Positions 9,096 through 17,764 of a stretch of 56,644 nucleotides of DNA are shown piece after piece. The DNA comes from BJGN01 sp041159865 (GTDB lineage: Bacteria > Bacteroidota > Bacteroidia > Chitinophagales > Saprospiraceae): positions 1 through 56,644 of the forward strand of contig JBEAXK010000118.1 in NCBI GenBank assembly GCA_041159865.1, read 5' to 3'. The position numbers were made by a program, and so were the translations under genes. The first letter of the stretch is position 1. The number at the start of each line of letters is the position of its first letter. A model generated the notes under the pieces. The model did no database searches and was not told the origin of the DNA. It was given only the letters and a program-made list of their open reading frames with translations.

Positions 9096-10880
9096 TTACA
9101 TGCTCAAATTAGGTTCAAGTACAATTTCACCAACTCCCGCGCCACTAGGTACCATTGGAAAAACATTATCTTCTGCTTCAACCGTGACATGTAACAAATA
9201 AGGTCCCGGATAATTTAGCATTTCACTAACTGCCTCCTTTAAAGATTCGACCTTATCTATTTTTTTACCTGTGATTCCAAAACCTTCGGCAATTTTTAAA
9301 AAATCAGGATTTTGTAAAGCAACAGAGGAGTAACGTTTGTCATAGAATAATTGCTGCCATTGACGCACCATTCCCAAGAAATTATTATCTAAAATAACAA
9401 TTTTTACCGGCATTTTCCATTGATTAATCATGCCTAATTCCTGAATAGTCATTTGAAATCCACCATCTCCAATAAAAGCAACCACTGTTTTGTCAGGCTG
9501 AGCATATTGGGCTCCAAAGGCTGCAGGAAGACCAAATCCCATGGTGCCTGCTCCACCTGAAGAAACCCATTGATTTGTCGATCTGTAAGTGTAATATCGA
9601 GCTGCTGCCATTTGATGTTGTCCAACATCGGTTGCTATGATGGCAAGGCCGTTTGTTTGGTCGGAGACCTCCTTAACCACCATTCCCATTCTCATTTTAC
9701 CTTCCTTCGTGGGAGTTAAATCTCTCTGTATTACTTTTTCCCATTCAATTTTTTTACAATCCTCAAATTCCTGAAGCCAGCTTTCGTAATTCTTTTCTTC
9801 AATTAAGGGTATTAATTCTTGCAGTACCATTTTGGCATCACCTAAAACAGGAATAGTCGCTTTAACATTCTTATTAATTTCAGAGGGATCTATTTCTATA
9901 TGTATTACTTTGGCTTGTTTAGCATATTTTGTAAGGTTTCCAGTTACCCGGTCATCAAAACGCATACCTATAGCGATGAGAACATCGCACTCATTTTGTT
10001 TAATGTTTGCTCCATAATTTCCGTGCATCCCTAACATTCCCACGTGCTGAGGATGGTCATCTGGCAGTGAAGATAAACCATGTAAAGTACAGGCTACAGG
10101 AATACCTGATTTTTCAACAAAGGTTCTAAATTCCTTTTGCGCATGTGCTATTTGAATTCCATGACCTGCTAAAATGAGCGGTTTTTTGGAATCATTAATC
10201 ATTTTAGCAGCTGCAGCAACTTCTTCTAAATTAACTTTTGGAAGAGGGTGGTAACTCCTGATTTGTGTACAAGGCGTATATTCAAAGTCGAAGAATTCAT
10301 TTTGAGCATCTTTGGTGATATCAATAACCACAGGTCCAGGTCTGCCTGAATTTGCAATAAAAAAAGCCTTTGCAAACACACCAGGAATTTCTGATGCATG
10401 GGTAATTTGATGGTTCCACTTTGTAACAGGCATCGTACAATTGATTACATCCGTTTCTTGAAAGGCGTCCGATCCAAGTAAGGTGGAGGCTACTTGTCCA
10501 GTTATACAAACCAATGGTGTCGAATCAAGCATTGCATCGGCGAGACCTGTCATTAAATTCATGGCGCCAGGCCCCGATGTTGCCATTGCTACACCCGTTT
10601 TTCTGGTAACTCTTGCATAACCCTCGGCGGCGTGTATCGCTCCTTGTTCATGCCTGGGCAAGACATGATTTATTCTATCTGTGTAATGAAACAGAGCATC
10701 ATATACAGGCATAATAGCTCCGCCAGGATATCCAAAAATGGTATCAACTGATTCGGCAATTAGGCATTTTAATACTGCTTCAGCACCTGTAATTTTAATC
10801 TTTTCCACACGCGCAATTTTTGAATGATTTTGAATTTTCCTTGATTCAATTTTTTCCATGATATCAAATAATTTTTTCAT
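9096..10880 (-). CDS. ilvB: Acetolactate synthase large (catalytic) subunit
   Basis: Thiamine-diphosphate enzyme that condenses pyruvate with pyruvate or 2-oxobutyrate, the first common step of Val/Leu/Ile synthesis. Visible features: N-terminal Pyr domain with GYPGGAIMPVYDAL and the cofactor-activating Glu78 in RHEQGAIHAAEGYAR; central FAD/DHS-like domain; C-terminal PP domain with the GDGG...LDNN ThDP-Mg motif. The ATG at 10880 overlaps the end of ilvD by 17 bases; an in-frame ATG at 10859, just after the ilvD stop, is an equally good start because the first 25 or so residues are not conserved. Confidence 0.96.
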   Translation of the reverse strand: MKKLFDIMEKIESRKIQNHSKIARVEKIKITGAEAVLKCLIAESVDTIFGYPGGAIMPVYDALFHYTDRINHVLPRHEQGAIHAAEGYARVTRKTGVAMATSGPGAMNLMTGLADAMLDSTPLVCITGQVASTLLGSDAFQETDVINCTMPVTKWNHQITHASEIPGVFAKAFFIANSGRPGPVVIDITKDAQNEFFDFEYTPCTQIRSYHPLPKVNLEEVAAAAKMINDSKKPLILAGHGIQIAHAQKEFRTFVEKSGIPVACTLHGLSSLPDDHPQHVGMLGMHGNYGANIKQNECDVLIAIGMRFDDRVTGNLTKYAKQAKVIHIEIDPSEINKNVKATIPVLGDAKMVLQELIPLIEEKNYESWLQEFEDCKKIEWEKVIQRDLTPTKEGKMRMGMVVKEVSDQTNGLAIIATDVGQHQMAAARYYTYRSTNQWVSSGGAGTMGFGLPAAFGAQYAQPDKTVVAFIGDGGFQMTIQELGMINQWKMPVKIVILDNNFLGMVRQWQQLFYDKRYSSVALQNPDFLKIAEGFGITGKKIDKVESLKEAVSEMLNYPGPYLLHVTVEAEDNVFPMVPSGAGVGEIVLEPNLSM

Positions 10881-12558
10881 CAGTTACGCATCCCTCAGAG
10901 GCAGAGGACACTAATTGAGCATATTTTCTTAAATATCCTGTAGTTGCTGGTAGGGGTCTTGGTTGCCAGTTTGCTTTTCTTTCTTCAAATTCCTGATCAC
11001 TCACATTAGCTTCCAGTACATTATTAATTGCATCAACAGTGATAATATCCCCATCTCTTACTAAAGCAATATTACCACCTACCTGAGCCTCTGGCGTAAT
11101 GTGTCCAACAACAAAACCATGGGTACCTCCTGAAAATCTTCCATCGGTTATAAGAGCAACTTTATCGCCAAATCCTTCACCCATAAGAGCAGAAGTCGGT
11201 TTAAGCATCTCGGGCATGCCAGGTCCACCTTGTGGGCCGCAATAACGTATAACGATGACGGATCCTTCTTTTATTTCTTTATTTGAAATAGCCGTATTTA
11301 TGGCTTCTTCCCCATCAAATACTTGTGCTGGCCCCTTGAAATATTCTCCTTCTTTCCCAGTAATCTTGGCTACCGAGCCTTGTTTTGCCAGATTTCCATA
11401 CAATATCTGAATATGCCCAGTTGGTTTTATAGCTTCACTTACAGGATGAATAATTTTCTGTCCAGCGTCCAGGGCTCTTGTATTTTCAAGGTTTTCTCCA
11501 ATCGTTTTACCTGTAACTGTAAGACAATCTCCATGAAGCATACCTTCTCCAAGCATCCATTTTAAAACACCGGGCACCCCGCCTACTTGAAATAAATCTT
11601 CCATGACATATTTACCACTTGGCTTTAAATCAGCTAAAAATGGAGTAGAATCACTTATTTTTTGAAAATCATCAATAGTTAAGTGGACGCGCATTGCCTT
11701 GGCGATAGCAATTAAATGCATCACTGCATTGGTAGAACCGCCCAAAACTGTAATTAGGCGCATTGCATTTTCAAATGCTTTGGCAGTCATTATTTTAGAT
11801 GGGGTCAAATCAAGTTTTATTAGCTCCTTGATTGCCGAGCCAACACTAAGACTATCTTTGTGTTTATCAGGATGATCAGCAGGTATTGACGAATTTCCTG
11901 GTAAACTCATGCCCATAGCTTCAATGGCTGAGGCCATGGTATTGGCTGTGTACATTCCCCCACAGGCTCCTGGACCTGGGCAGGCTTTCTGGACTATTTG
12001 TTTGAAATCTGATTCTGTAATCGTTCCTGCAATTTTTTGTCCTAATGCTTCAAATGCAGATACAACATCTAATTTTTTACTTGCATGGCAACCTGGCGCA
12101 ATAGTCCCACCATATACCAAAATAGCAGGCCTGTTTAAACGAGCCATTGCAATCATGGCACCCGGCATATTTTTATCACAACCCGTAACAGCAACAATAG
12201 CATCATACCATTGAGCACCGGCAACCGTTTCAATAGAATCAGCAATTAAATCTCTGCTGGGCAGAGAATATCTCATACCAGAAGTACCCATTGAAATTCC
12301 ATCACTAACTCCAATCGTATTAAATATTAATCCATATAATTCAGGGTGAACCTGAACGCCTTCTTTTATTGTTTTTGCCAGGTCATTCAAGTGCATGTTG
12401 CATGGATTTCCTTCCCATCCTGTGCTAACTATGCCAACCTGTGCCTTTTTCATGTCTTCCTCTGTCATTCCAATAGCATATAACATGGCTTGCGCTGCTG
12501 GTTGGCTTACATCCTGAGTTATCGTTTTACTGTATTTATTCCAAACTGTATTATCCAT
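10864..12558 (-). CDS. ilvD: Dihydroxy-acid dehydratase
   Basis: Fe-S enzyme that dehydrates 2,3-dihydroxy-isovalerate and 2,3-dihydroxy-3-methylvalerate to the 2-keto acids in Val/Ile synthesis. Cluster and active-site cysteines are in family motifs: Cys53 (GWEGNPCNMHL), Cys127 (GCDKNMPG) and Cys199 (GPGACGGMYTANTM); the three-cysteine pattern suggests the [2Fe-2S] type. Length 564 is normal. First structural gene of ilvD-ilvB-ilvN. Its ATG directly follows the stop of a candidate Ile/Val-rich leader peptide, with a TAnnTTTG box about 60 bases upstream. Confidence 0.96.
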   Translation of the reverse strand: MDNTVWNKYSKTITQDVSQPAAQAMLYAIGMTEEDMKKAQVGIVSTGWEGNPCNMHLNDLAKTIKEGVQVHPELYGLIFNTIGVSDGISMGTSGMRYSLPSRDLIADSIETVAGAQWYDAIVAVTGCDKNMPGAMIAMARLNRPAILVYGGTIAPGCHASKKLDVVSAFEALGQKIAGTITESDFKQIVQKACPGPGACGGMYTANTMASAIEAMGMSLPGNSSIPADHPDKHKDSLSVGSAIKELIKLDLTPSKIMTAKAFENAMRLITVLGGSTNAVMHLIAIAKAMRVHLTIDDFQKISDSTPFLADLKPSGKYVMEDLFQVGGVPGVLKWMLGEGMLHGDCLTVTGKTIGENLENTRALDAGQKIIHPVSEAIKPTGHIQILYGNLAKQGSVAKITGKEGEYFKGPAQVFDGEEAINTAISNKEIKEGSVIVIRYCGPQGGPGMPEMLKPTSALMGEGFGDKVALITDGRFSGGTHGFVVGHITPEAQVGGNIALVRDGDIITVDAINNVLEANVSDQEFEERKANWQPRPLPATTGYLRKYAQLVSSASEGCVTDEKII

Positions 12559-12606
12559 TTACCTTAATTGATTTTTCTTTGTGACGATGATATTAGGTAT
12601 TGTCAC
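12559..12606 (-). CDS. Candidate leader peptide of the ilv operon (15 codons)
   Basis: A short frame starting with GTG at 12606 reads MTIPNIIVTKKNQLR and stops with TAA at 12561-12559, immediately before the ilvD ATG. Four of fifteen codons are Ile or Val (ATA, ATC, ATC, GTC), and Leu is also present. A -7 promoter box ends 12 bases upstream of the GTG, so the frame would sit near the 5' end of the transcript. There is no room for a terminator between it and ilvD, so any control would act by translational coupling or leader folding. The frame, position and composition are seen; its translation and role are inferred. Confidence 0.45.
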   Translation of the reverse strand: MTIPNIIVTKKNQLR

Positions 12607-12618
12607 CCCTAATGTTCT

Positions 12619-12626
12619 CAAAGTTA
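12619..12626 (-). promoter_or_regulatory. Putative -7 promoter box of the ilv operon
   Basis: TAACTTTG on the minus strand is an exact match to the Bacteroidota -7 consensus TAnnTTTG, about 60 bases upstream of ilvD. No convincing -33 TTTG is seen at the usual distance. Confidence 0.5.
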
Positions 12627-12762
12627 AATTAAGATTTGCGTTTTATAGAAACTAAAATAAACATTCTTACGATATGGCAAAAGGTTTATTTATATATTAA
12701 TATATTGAATAACAATGTTTTATATGAATTTTAGTTACAATTGACAGCTATCTTTTGTGTTT

Positions 12763-13443
12763 TTAAAAATGGTATCTCAGAATGATGCCTGTTTGTGTCT
12801 GTTGCATGGTAGTTTCTGAAGTTGCTATTCTGTTTCCAGAGGACGGTAAGTCAATTAATTGGGTTAATCCATCCCATTTTAAGGATGGAAAATAAAAACC
12901 GTTAATAAAGGTGGTTAGGGTTAAAAATTCATTTAATCCAATATCATAACCTATTCCAACTCCAATGTTTGGAGAGAAATATTTATTTTTTTCTGAAAAA
13001 GAATTGGATGAAATTGTGTTATCTATGTAGCCTATTCCAGGGGAAATGTTTAGATAAAGTCCCTTTTTTAATGGATTTCCTTTTTTTGAAAAAGTAGGAC
13101 AATTACAATCACCCTTAAAATCAAGAAAGTAAATATGTGTATTTAATTGGAATCGAAACATTTTTGAAGAAAATAATCCCAAATCAATAGATTCTTTCTG
13201 ATAAAATGCAAAATTGAATTCTGGAACAAACGCTAATCTATAAGCATCATATTCAAGTTCAAAATCTACACCACCAAAAAAGGCTTTATCTACCAAATCA
13301 ATTTTGATATTATTGTTTAAATCTGTTATTACCCATCCAGGTGCCTGATTGATTTTTCCCCCAAGTATTAATCCTATTTGCCCCTTACTTAAACCTGGAA
13401 TTAAAATAAACAAGGCCAGGAATATTTTATTTAATAATGACAT
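12763..13443 (-). CDS. Predicted outer-membrane beta-barrel protein
   Basis: 226 residues with a signal peptide (MSLLNKIFLALFILIPGLSKGQ) and alternating beta strands ending in an aromatic (LRYHF), as in small outer-membrane barrels of Bacteroidota. A CNCP motif sits mid-protein. It has no operon partner: ilvD starts 200 bases downstream and rimO is divergent. No named family is recognised; a structural, porin-like or adhesin role cannot be told apart from the sequence. Confidence 0.6.
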   Translation of the reverse strand: MSLLNKIFLALFILIPGLSKGQIGLILGGKINQAPGWVITDLNNNIKIDLVDKAFFGGVDFELEYDAYRLAFVPEFNFAFYQKESIDLGLFSSKMFRFQLNTHIYFLDFKGDCNCPTFSKKGNPLKKGLYLNISPGIGYIDNTISSNSFSEKNKYFSPNIGVGIGYDIGLNEFLTLTTFINGFYFPSLKWDGLTQLIDLPSSGNRIATSETTMQQTQTGIILRYHF

Positions 13444-13507
13444 ATACTATTGTTTTTTACTTTTAAACGAAATTGTTTCCATTGTCGTATCCTTTTAGGT
13501 TAAATAC

Positions 13508-13515
13508 TATCTTTG
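13508..13515 (+). promoter_or_regulatory. Putative -7 promoter box of rimO
   Basis: TATCTTTG matches TAnnTTTG exactly, 29 bases before the rimO ATG. A TTG at 13482-13484 is a possible -33 element, with a rather long spacer of 23 bases. Confidence 0.5.
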
Positions 13516-13544
13516 CTTATCATTTATATTGTGACCCATAATTT

Positions 13545-14861
13545 ATGAAAACAAAAACACTACGAACCGAAAAGGTAAATGTTATTACTCTAGGCTGTTC
13601 AAAAAATAAAGTAGATTCAGAAAATTTAATTACTCAACTTAAGGGTAATGATTTTGATGTCTCACACGAAACAAAGCAAAAATCCGATATTATTATTATT
13701 AATACCTGTGGATTTATAGATTTGGCAAAGGAAGAATCCATACAAACTATTTTGGATTATGCTGAACGGAAAAAGGAAGGTGAAATCAAAAAATTGTTTG
13801 TTACCGGTTGTTTATCGCAACGTTATAAAGACGATTTAGAGGTTGAAATTCCAGAAGTGGATGCATTTTTTGGTACATTGGAAATGCCCGCTTTACTTTC
13901 CAGATTAAACGCTGATTTTAAACATGAACTGGTTGGAGAAAGATGGATAAGTACTCCAAGTCATTTTGCTTATCTTAAAATAGCGGAAGGCTGTAACAGA
14001 ACTTGCTCTTTTTGCGCCATTCCTCTGATGCGCGGCGCTCATGTATCAAGAAATATCGAGGAAATATTAGTTGAGGCCAAAAGTTTAGCAAGAAGAGGTG
14101 TCAAAGAATTAATGCTTATTTCCCAGGAATTGACTTATTACGGTCTGGATACATACAAAAAAAGAATGCTCCCAGATTTGTTGTCCCAATTAGCAAAAAT
14201 TGAGGGAATTGAATGGATAAGACTCCATTATGCCTATCCAAGTAAATTTCCTTTAGAAATTTTTGATGTTATGGCAGCAGAACCTAAAATTTGTAATTAT
14301 TTGGATATGCCACTTCAACATGCTCAAAATGAGGTATTAACCAGAATGAGGAGACAGATTACGGTGGAAGAAACCAAAGAATTACTTCAAACAGCAAGGC
14401 AAATTGTCCCAAATATCACCTTAAGAAGTACATTCTTGGTTGGCTTTCCAGGAGAGACGGAAAATGAATTTCAGGAATTGTGCGATTTTATAGAAGAAGC
14501 TTCTTTAGATAGAGTAGGGGTTTTTACATATTCGCATGAAGAATCAACTAGAGCACATGATATGGAGGATGATATTCCGAATGAATTGAAAATGGAAAGA
14601 GCAAATAGAATTATGGAAATCCAAAGTGCTATTTCATTTGAGAAAAATAAATCAAAAATAGGCAAAACACTAAAGGTTCTGTTTGATAAAATTGAAAATG
14701 GACATTATGTTGGAAGAACGGAAGGAGATTCTCCAGAGGTAGATAATGAAGTGCTGGTTCCTTTGAAAGGTAATTATGCCAGAATTGGGGACTTCGCAGA
14801 TGTATTTATCACAGATGCTTCCGAATACGACCTTATAGGCGTCATTAATAAAATAAATTGA
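13545..14861 (+). CDS. rimO: Ribosomal protein S12 methylthiotransferase (radical SAM)
   Basis: Adds a methylthio group to the conserved aspartate of ribosomal protein S12. Domains: N-terminal UPF0004 with auxiliary cluster cysteines Cys18 (TLGCSKNKVDSE), Cys55 and Cys89; radical SAM core with Cys150-Cys154-Cys157 (GCNRTCSFCAIP); C-terminal TRAM domain (about residues 370-438). The Asp-Ser-Glu signature after the first cysteine separates RimO from the tRNA enzyme MiaB. Length 438 is typical. Both Fe-S clusters depend on the ISC system encoded further on. Confidence 0.94.
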   Translation: MKTKTLRTEKVNVITLGCSKNKVDSENLITQLKGNDFDVSHETKQKSDIIIINTCGFIDLAKEESIQTILDYAERKKEGEIKKLFVTGCLSQRYKDDLEVEIPEVDAFFGTLEMPALLSRLNADFKHELVGERWISTPSHFAYLKIAEGCNRTCSFCAIPLMRGAHVSRNIEEILVEAKSLARRGVKELMLISQELTYYGLDTYKKRMLPDLLSQLAKIEGIEWIRLHYAYPSKFPLEIFDVMAAEPKICNYLDMPLQHAQNEVLTRMRRQITVEETKELLQTARQIVPNITLRSTFLVGFPGETENEFQELCDFIEEASLDRVGVFTYSHEESTRAHDMEDDIPNELKMERANRIMEIQSAISFEKNKSKIGKTLKVLFDKIENGHYVGRTEGDSPEVDNEVLVPLKGNYARIGDFADVFITDASEYDLIGVINKIN

Positions 14862-14901
14862 TCTTGAACTTTGTTAACCCACTTTTGTTACAAAAGGAAA
14901 A

Positions 14902-15357
14902 ATGAAATTTTTAGATAATTTACAACTGCAAACTGAAAAACCTTTCGTTCAGGCTTCCTTGATTATTGGGGCGGTTTTTGTAGTTAATTTAGGTTCGTTA
15001 ATGGTTAAATCAACAGGTCTTGTGGATGTTACGAATCGTTTTGCGTGGCTGAATGCTGCTTCATTTATGTTGTTTTTTGCTGTATTGAATAGTATTTACT
15101 CCTTAACTGCAAAAAGCGTTCCTCATTATTGGGGAATATCCATGTATAGTTTTATGATTGTAGCAAGTATTTCTGGATTACAAGCATATCTTTTCTCGGG
15201 TATTTCGATTGCAAATGCAGGCTCTTATATGTGGATATACGTAGTAGTAACTTTTGGATATTTAGTTTTTCTCTCTTTAATGTCCATTTTGAAAAAGGTA
15301 GTTTCTTTTGCTGAAAAAGAAGAGTGGAATAGCCCTAAAATGAGGCCTAGACGTTAA
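14902..15357 (+). CDS. Four-helix integral membrane protein, unknown function
   Basis: 151 residues with four hydrophobic segments at roughly 18-36, 47-67, 75-95 and 105-132 and a basic C-terminal tail (SPKMRPRR). No catalytic motif or named family is recognised. It starts 41 bases after rimO and ends 22 bases before msrB, so it probably belongs to one transcript with them. The segments look like a genuine coding sequence with normal codon use; only the membrane location can be stated. Confidence 0.75.
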   Translation: MKFLDNLQLQTEKPFVQASLIIGAVFVVNLGSLMVKSTGLVDVTNRFAWLNAASFMLFFAVLNSIYSLTAKSVPHYWGISMYSFMIVASISGLQAYLFSGISIANAGSYMWIYVVVTFGYLVFLSLMSILKKVVSFAEKEEWNSPKMRPRR

Positions 15358-15379
15358 TTTAATTATAAAAAATATAGTT

Positions 15380-15910
15380 ATGAATCATTTCGTATTAACT
15401 GCTGTTTCTGGACTACTTTTAGTATTTTCATTAAGAACTTCGAATGATAACTTTTTTGGTAGCGATTTCTTAAAAGATAAAAAAAGCTGTATATCCATTG
15501 ATACTATAAAACCCATTAGAAAATCTGATAAGGAATGGAAGGAAATTTTATCTCCTCAAGCCTATTATATATTAAGAAAAGCAGGAACAGAAAGAGCATT
15601 TACAGGAAAACTTTATGCTACCAAAGCTAAAGGTACCTATATATGTGGAGGTTGTAAATTACCTTTGTTTTCCTCTGAGACTAAATTTAACTCGGGAACT
15701 GGATGGCCAAGTTTTTGGCAACCTATAAGTAAGAAAAACGTAAAAGAAATTGAAGATTTTGAGCTAGGAATGGTCCGAACTGAAATTAGGTGCGCGCGAT
15801 GTGATGGACACATCGGACATGTATTCGATGATGGTCCAAAACCTACTGGAATGAGATATTGTATGAATTCAGAAGCGATGCTTTTTATTCCTGCTGAAAT
15901 AAAAAAATAA
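15380..15910 (+). CDS. msrB: Peptide-methionine (R)-S-oxide reductase, exported form
   Basis: Reduces methionine-R-sulfoxide in damaged proteins. The MsrB fold is complete: structural zinc pairs Cys89/Cys92 (CGGC) and Cys138/Cys141 (CARC), GTGWPSFWQPI, HIGHVFDDGPKPTG and the catalytic Cys161 in RYCMNS. Unlike cytosolic MsrB (about 140 residues), it has an N-terminal hydrophobic segment (residues 1-18) and a linker, implying periplasmic or membrane-anchored repair of exported proteins. No lipobox cysteine is present. Probably co-transcribed with the membrane gene just upstream. Confidence 0.93.
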   Translation: MNHFVLTAVSGLLLVFSLRTSNDNFFGSDFLKDKKSCISIDTIKPIRKSDKEWKEILSPQAYYILRKAGTERAFTGKLYATKAKGTYICGGCKLPLFSSETKFNSGTGWPSFWQPISKKNVKEIEDFELGMVRTEIRCARCDGHIGHVFDDGPKPTGMRYCMNSEAMLFIPAEIKK

Positions 15911-15912
15911 GA

Positions 15913-16539
15913 TTAATGTATTCTATTTCCTTGTAAAGTTAGTCTTTGCATGATTTCTGCTTCTTCTTTCAAATAAGCTTGCCATCTTACCTTAATTTTT
16001 TCTTCAGGAAAATATAATCTAGCTAAATCAAGGAATAAAACATAGTGCCCAGCCTCGGAAACCATAAATTTATAATAAAATTCTTTAAGGTGTGGATCTT
16101 CCAAATATTCATATAACAGGCGGAATCGTTCACAACTTCTGGCCTCGATTAGACCGCAGAAAAGAAGTTTGTCCAATAACCGGTCCTCTCTGGTACCGCC
16201 TTTTTGTTGAAAGGTAAGTAATTGATTGACGTATTCATCTTTTCTTTGCGTACCCAGTTTAAAATTTCGACGTTCAATTTCAGCCAATACTATACGAAAA
16301 TGTCCCCATTCCTCGGTTACTATAGGTGATAATTCCTTAACCAAAGCAGTTTTATCAGGAAATCCCTGAATTAATGAAATGCAGCTAACGGCAGCTTTTT
16401 GTTCACAATAGGCGTGATCTGTTAATATTTCCTCTAAAGCTATCTCCGCTAAATTAACCCATCTTGGATCTGTGGGTAATTTCAGTCCGAGCATCATGAA
16501 AGCCACTTTTTCTTTTTCAGTTGCATCAGGCTTCATCAT
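15913..16539 (-). CDS. miaE: MiaE-like diiron tRNA hydroxylase
   Basis: Ferritin-like enzyme expected to hydroxylate the isopentenyl group of ms2i6A at tRNA position 37. The diiron carboxylate/histidine ligands fit the family: Glu37 (ALEEIL), Glu76/Glu77 with His80 (EEWGH), Glu132 (IEARSCERF) and Glu162 with His165 (SEAGH). Length 208 is typical. The start follows the upstream exported gene by one base, so the two are co-transcribed. The start could be either of two adjacent Met codons. It is convergent with msrB, two bases apart. Confidence 0.87.
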   Translation of the reverse strand: MMKPDATEKEKVAFMMLGLKLPTDPRWVNLAEIALEEILTDHAYCEQKAAVSCISLIQGFPDKTALVKELSPIVTEEWGHFRIVLAEIERRNFKLGTQRKDEYVNQLLTFQQKGGTREDRLLDKLLFCGLIEARSCERFRLLYEYLEDPHLKEFYYKFMVSEAGHYVLFLDLARLYFPEEKIKVRWQAYLKEEAEIMQRLTLQGNRIH

Positions 16540-16540
16540 T

Positions 16541-17689
16541 TCAATCTAAACATTTTAATTGTCGCGAAAAAAAATCAATATTGTAAACAGGGTAAACTTC
16601 AAATCCAGCACTCCAATACATTCTTATTTCTTCTAGTTCTTGTTTTCTCAATAAATTAAGTTGTTGATTATCAATTTTATAAATCATTCTGTATATTAAT
16701 ATTTCTTTTTCAGTATCATATTTACCCAAATCCAGTTCTCCCGCTTTAAGCTGTAAAATCTGCCCGTCAAAAAGTTTAAGGGTTAATAAACTATTTTGCT
16801 CAATGACCCCATAAGCCTCCCTCGCATTTGGATAAGCAAAACTGAATTCCATCGTCAATTGTTTTTCTCTTTTTCCTACTGTAGATAAATAAGCTTCACA
16901 ACGCAGATATTCTTTATCGGGAAAAAATAATCTCAATCGTTCATCTGTAAACGTAAATAATAATTCCTTCTCTCCATCTCTCCTCCAATCTACTCCTTTT
17001 GCATCTAATCCTTCATAACTGTAATGACATACGGATTCAGGGTTTTGTGAAAGATTATTTGAGAATGGAAGATAACTTTCTCCATAAAAAGAAATGGGTG
17101 AATTGTTTTCAAAAAAACGAAGGGTTAAATCTTCTTCTTCGGCAAATATTTGATTTGAACTTATTTTCCCAACACTGGTTTCGGGTTTAAATAATCGAAG
17201 GATATCTCCTTTCATTCTTAATTCCTGGGTAATTAAAAGGTCCGATTGGGCTTCTTTGATAGTTCCCTTCGAAGTAGCCGCCAATTGTTGCGTAAAATCC
17301 AGTTGGGAGTATAATTGTTTTAATTCTAAAGGTGAAAGGAAGGTATTTTGGGAAGCAATTTTATTCTTTAATTCCTTTTCTTGTTCTTCCATTGCCTTAG
17401 CTCTAAGATCAGCATAATAGATGGCATCTTTCGCTTGCTGAATCCTTCGGTTTACTAATTGATGAATTTCTTCTTGTGTAATTTCAACAGGGTTATCTAA
17501 CGGAGTTATTTCATTGTTTACAACGGGATAATTGCCACCTGATAATTGCCTTTTATGAAAATATCGCCATGTTCCATTAGGGAAAACAATGATTCTTTCT
17601 CCTGTTTCATTTTGTCTGATTTCCTGCCCCAAACAAAAGAATGGTAAAATTACCCAAAATAGGAATTGAAGAAATTTCAATTTATTCAT
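16541..17689 (-). CDS. Exported protein with coiled-coil segment, unknown function
   Basis: 382 residues with a signal peptide (MNKLKFLQFLFWVILPFFCLGQ), a short motif typical of Bacteroidota exported proteins (GERIIVFPNGTWRYF), a charged coiled-coil-like stretch at about residues 68-110 (rich in E, K, Q) and a beta-rich C-terminal half. No T9SS tail or lipobox is seen, so a periplasmic location is most likely. It is the first gene of a two-gene unit with miaE and has its own -7 box. No enzyme family is recognised. Confidence 0.65.
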   Translation of the reverse strand: MNKLKFLQFLFWVILPFFCLGQEIRQNETGERIIVFPNGTWRYFHKRQLSGGNYPVVNNEITPLDNPVEITQEEIHQLVNRRIQQAKDAIYYADLRAKAMEEQEKELKNKIASQNTFLSPLELKQLYSQLDFTQQLAATSKGTIKEAQSDLLITQELRMKGDILRLFKPETSVGKISSNQIFAEEEDLTLRFFENNSPISFYGESYLPFSNNLSQNPESVCHYSYEGLDAKGVDWRRDGEKELLFTFTDERLRLFFPDKEYLRCEAYLSTVGKREKQLTMEFSFAYPNAREAYGVIEQNSLLTLKLFDGQILQLKAGELDLGKYDTEKEILIYRMIYKIDNQQLNLLRKQELEEIRMYWSAGFEVYPVYNIDFFSRQLKCLD

Positions 17690-17722
17690 CTTTTAGAGGC
17701 AATTTTTTGATTTAAAGATTCA

Positions 17723-17730
17723 CAAATATA
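17723..17730 (-). promoter_or_regulatory. Putative -7 promoter box of the exported-protein/miaE unit
   Basis: TATATTTG on the minus strand, an exact TAnnTTTG match 33 bases before the ATG at 17689. A weaker, one-mismatch box (TTATTTTG, 17752-17759) faces the other way, five bases before cdaA. Confidence 0.5.
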
Positions 17731-17764
17731 AGGAAAAGTCCCTTTTTTTTATTATTTTGCGAGC

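Noticed and set aside
12559..12762. T-box or known amino-acid riboswitch upstream of ilvD
   Set aside because: The leader is under 70 bases from the promoter box and lacks T-box sequence or structure; T-boxes are not expected in this phylum.
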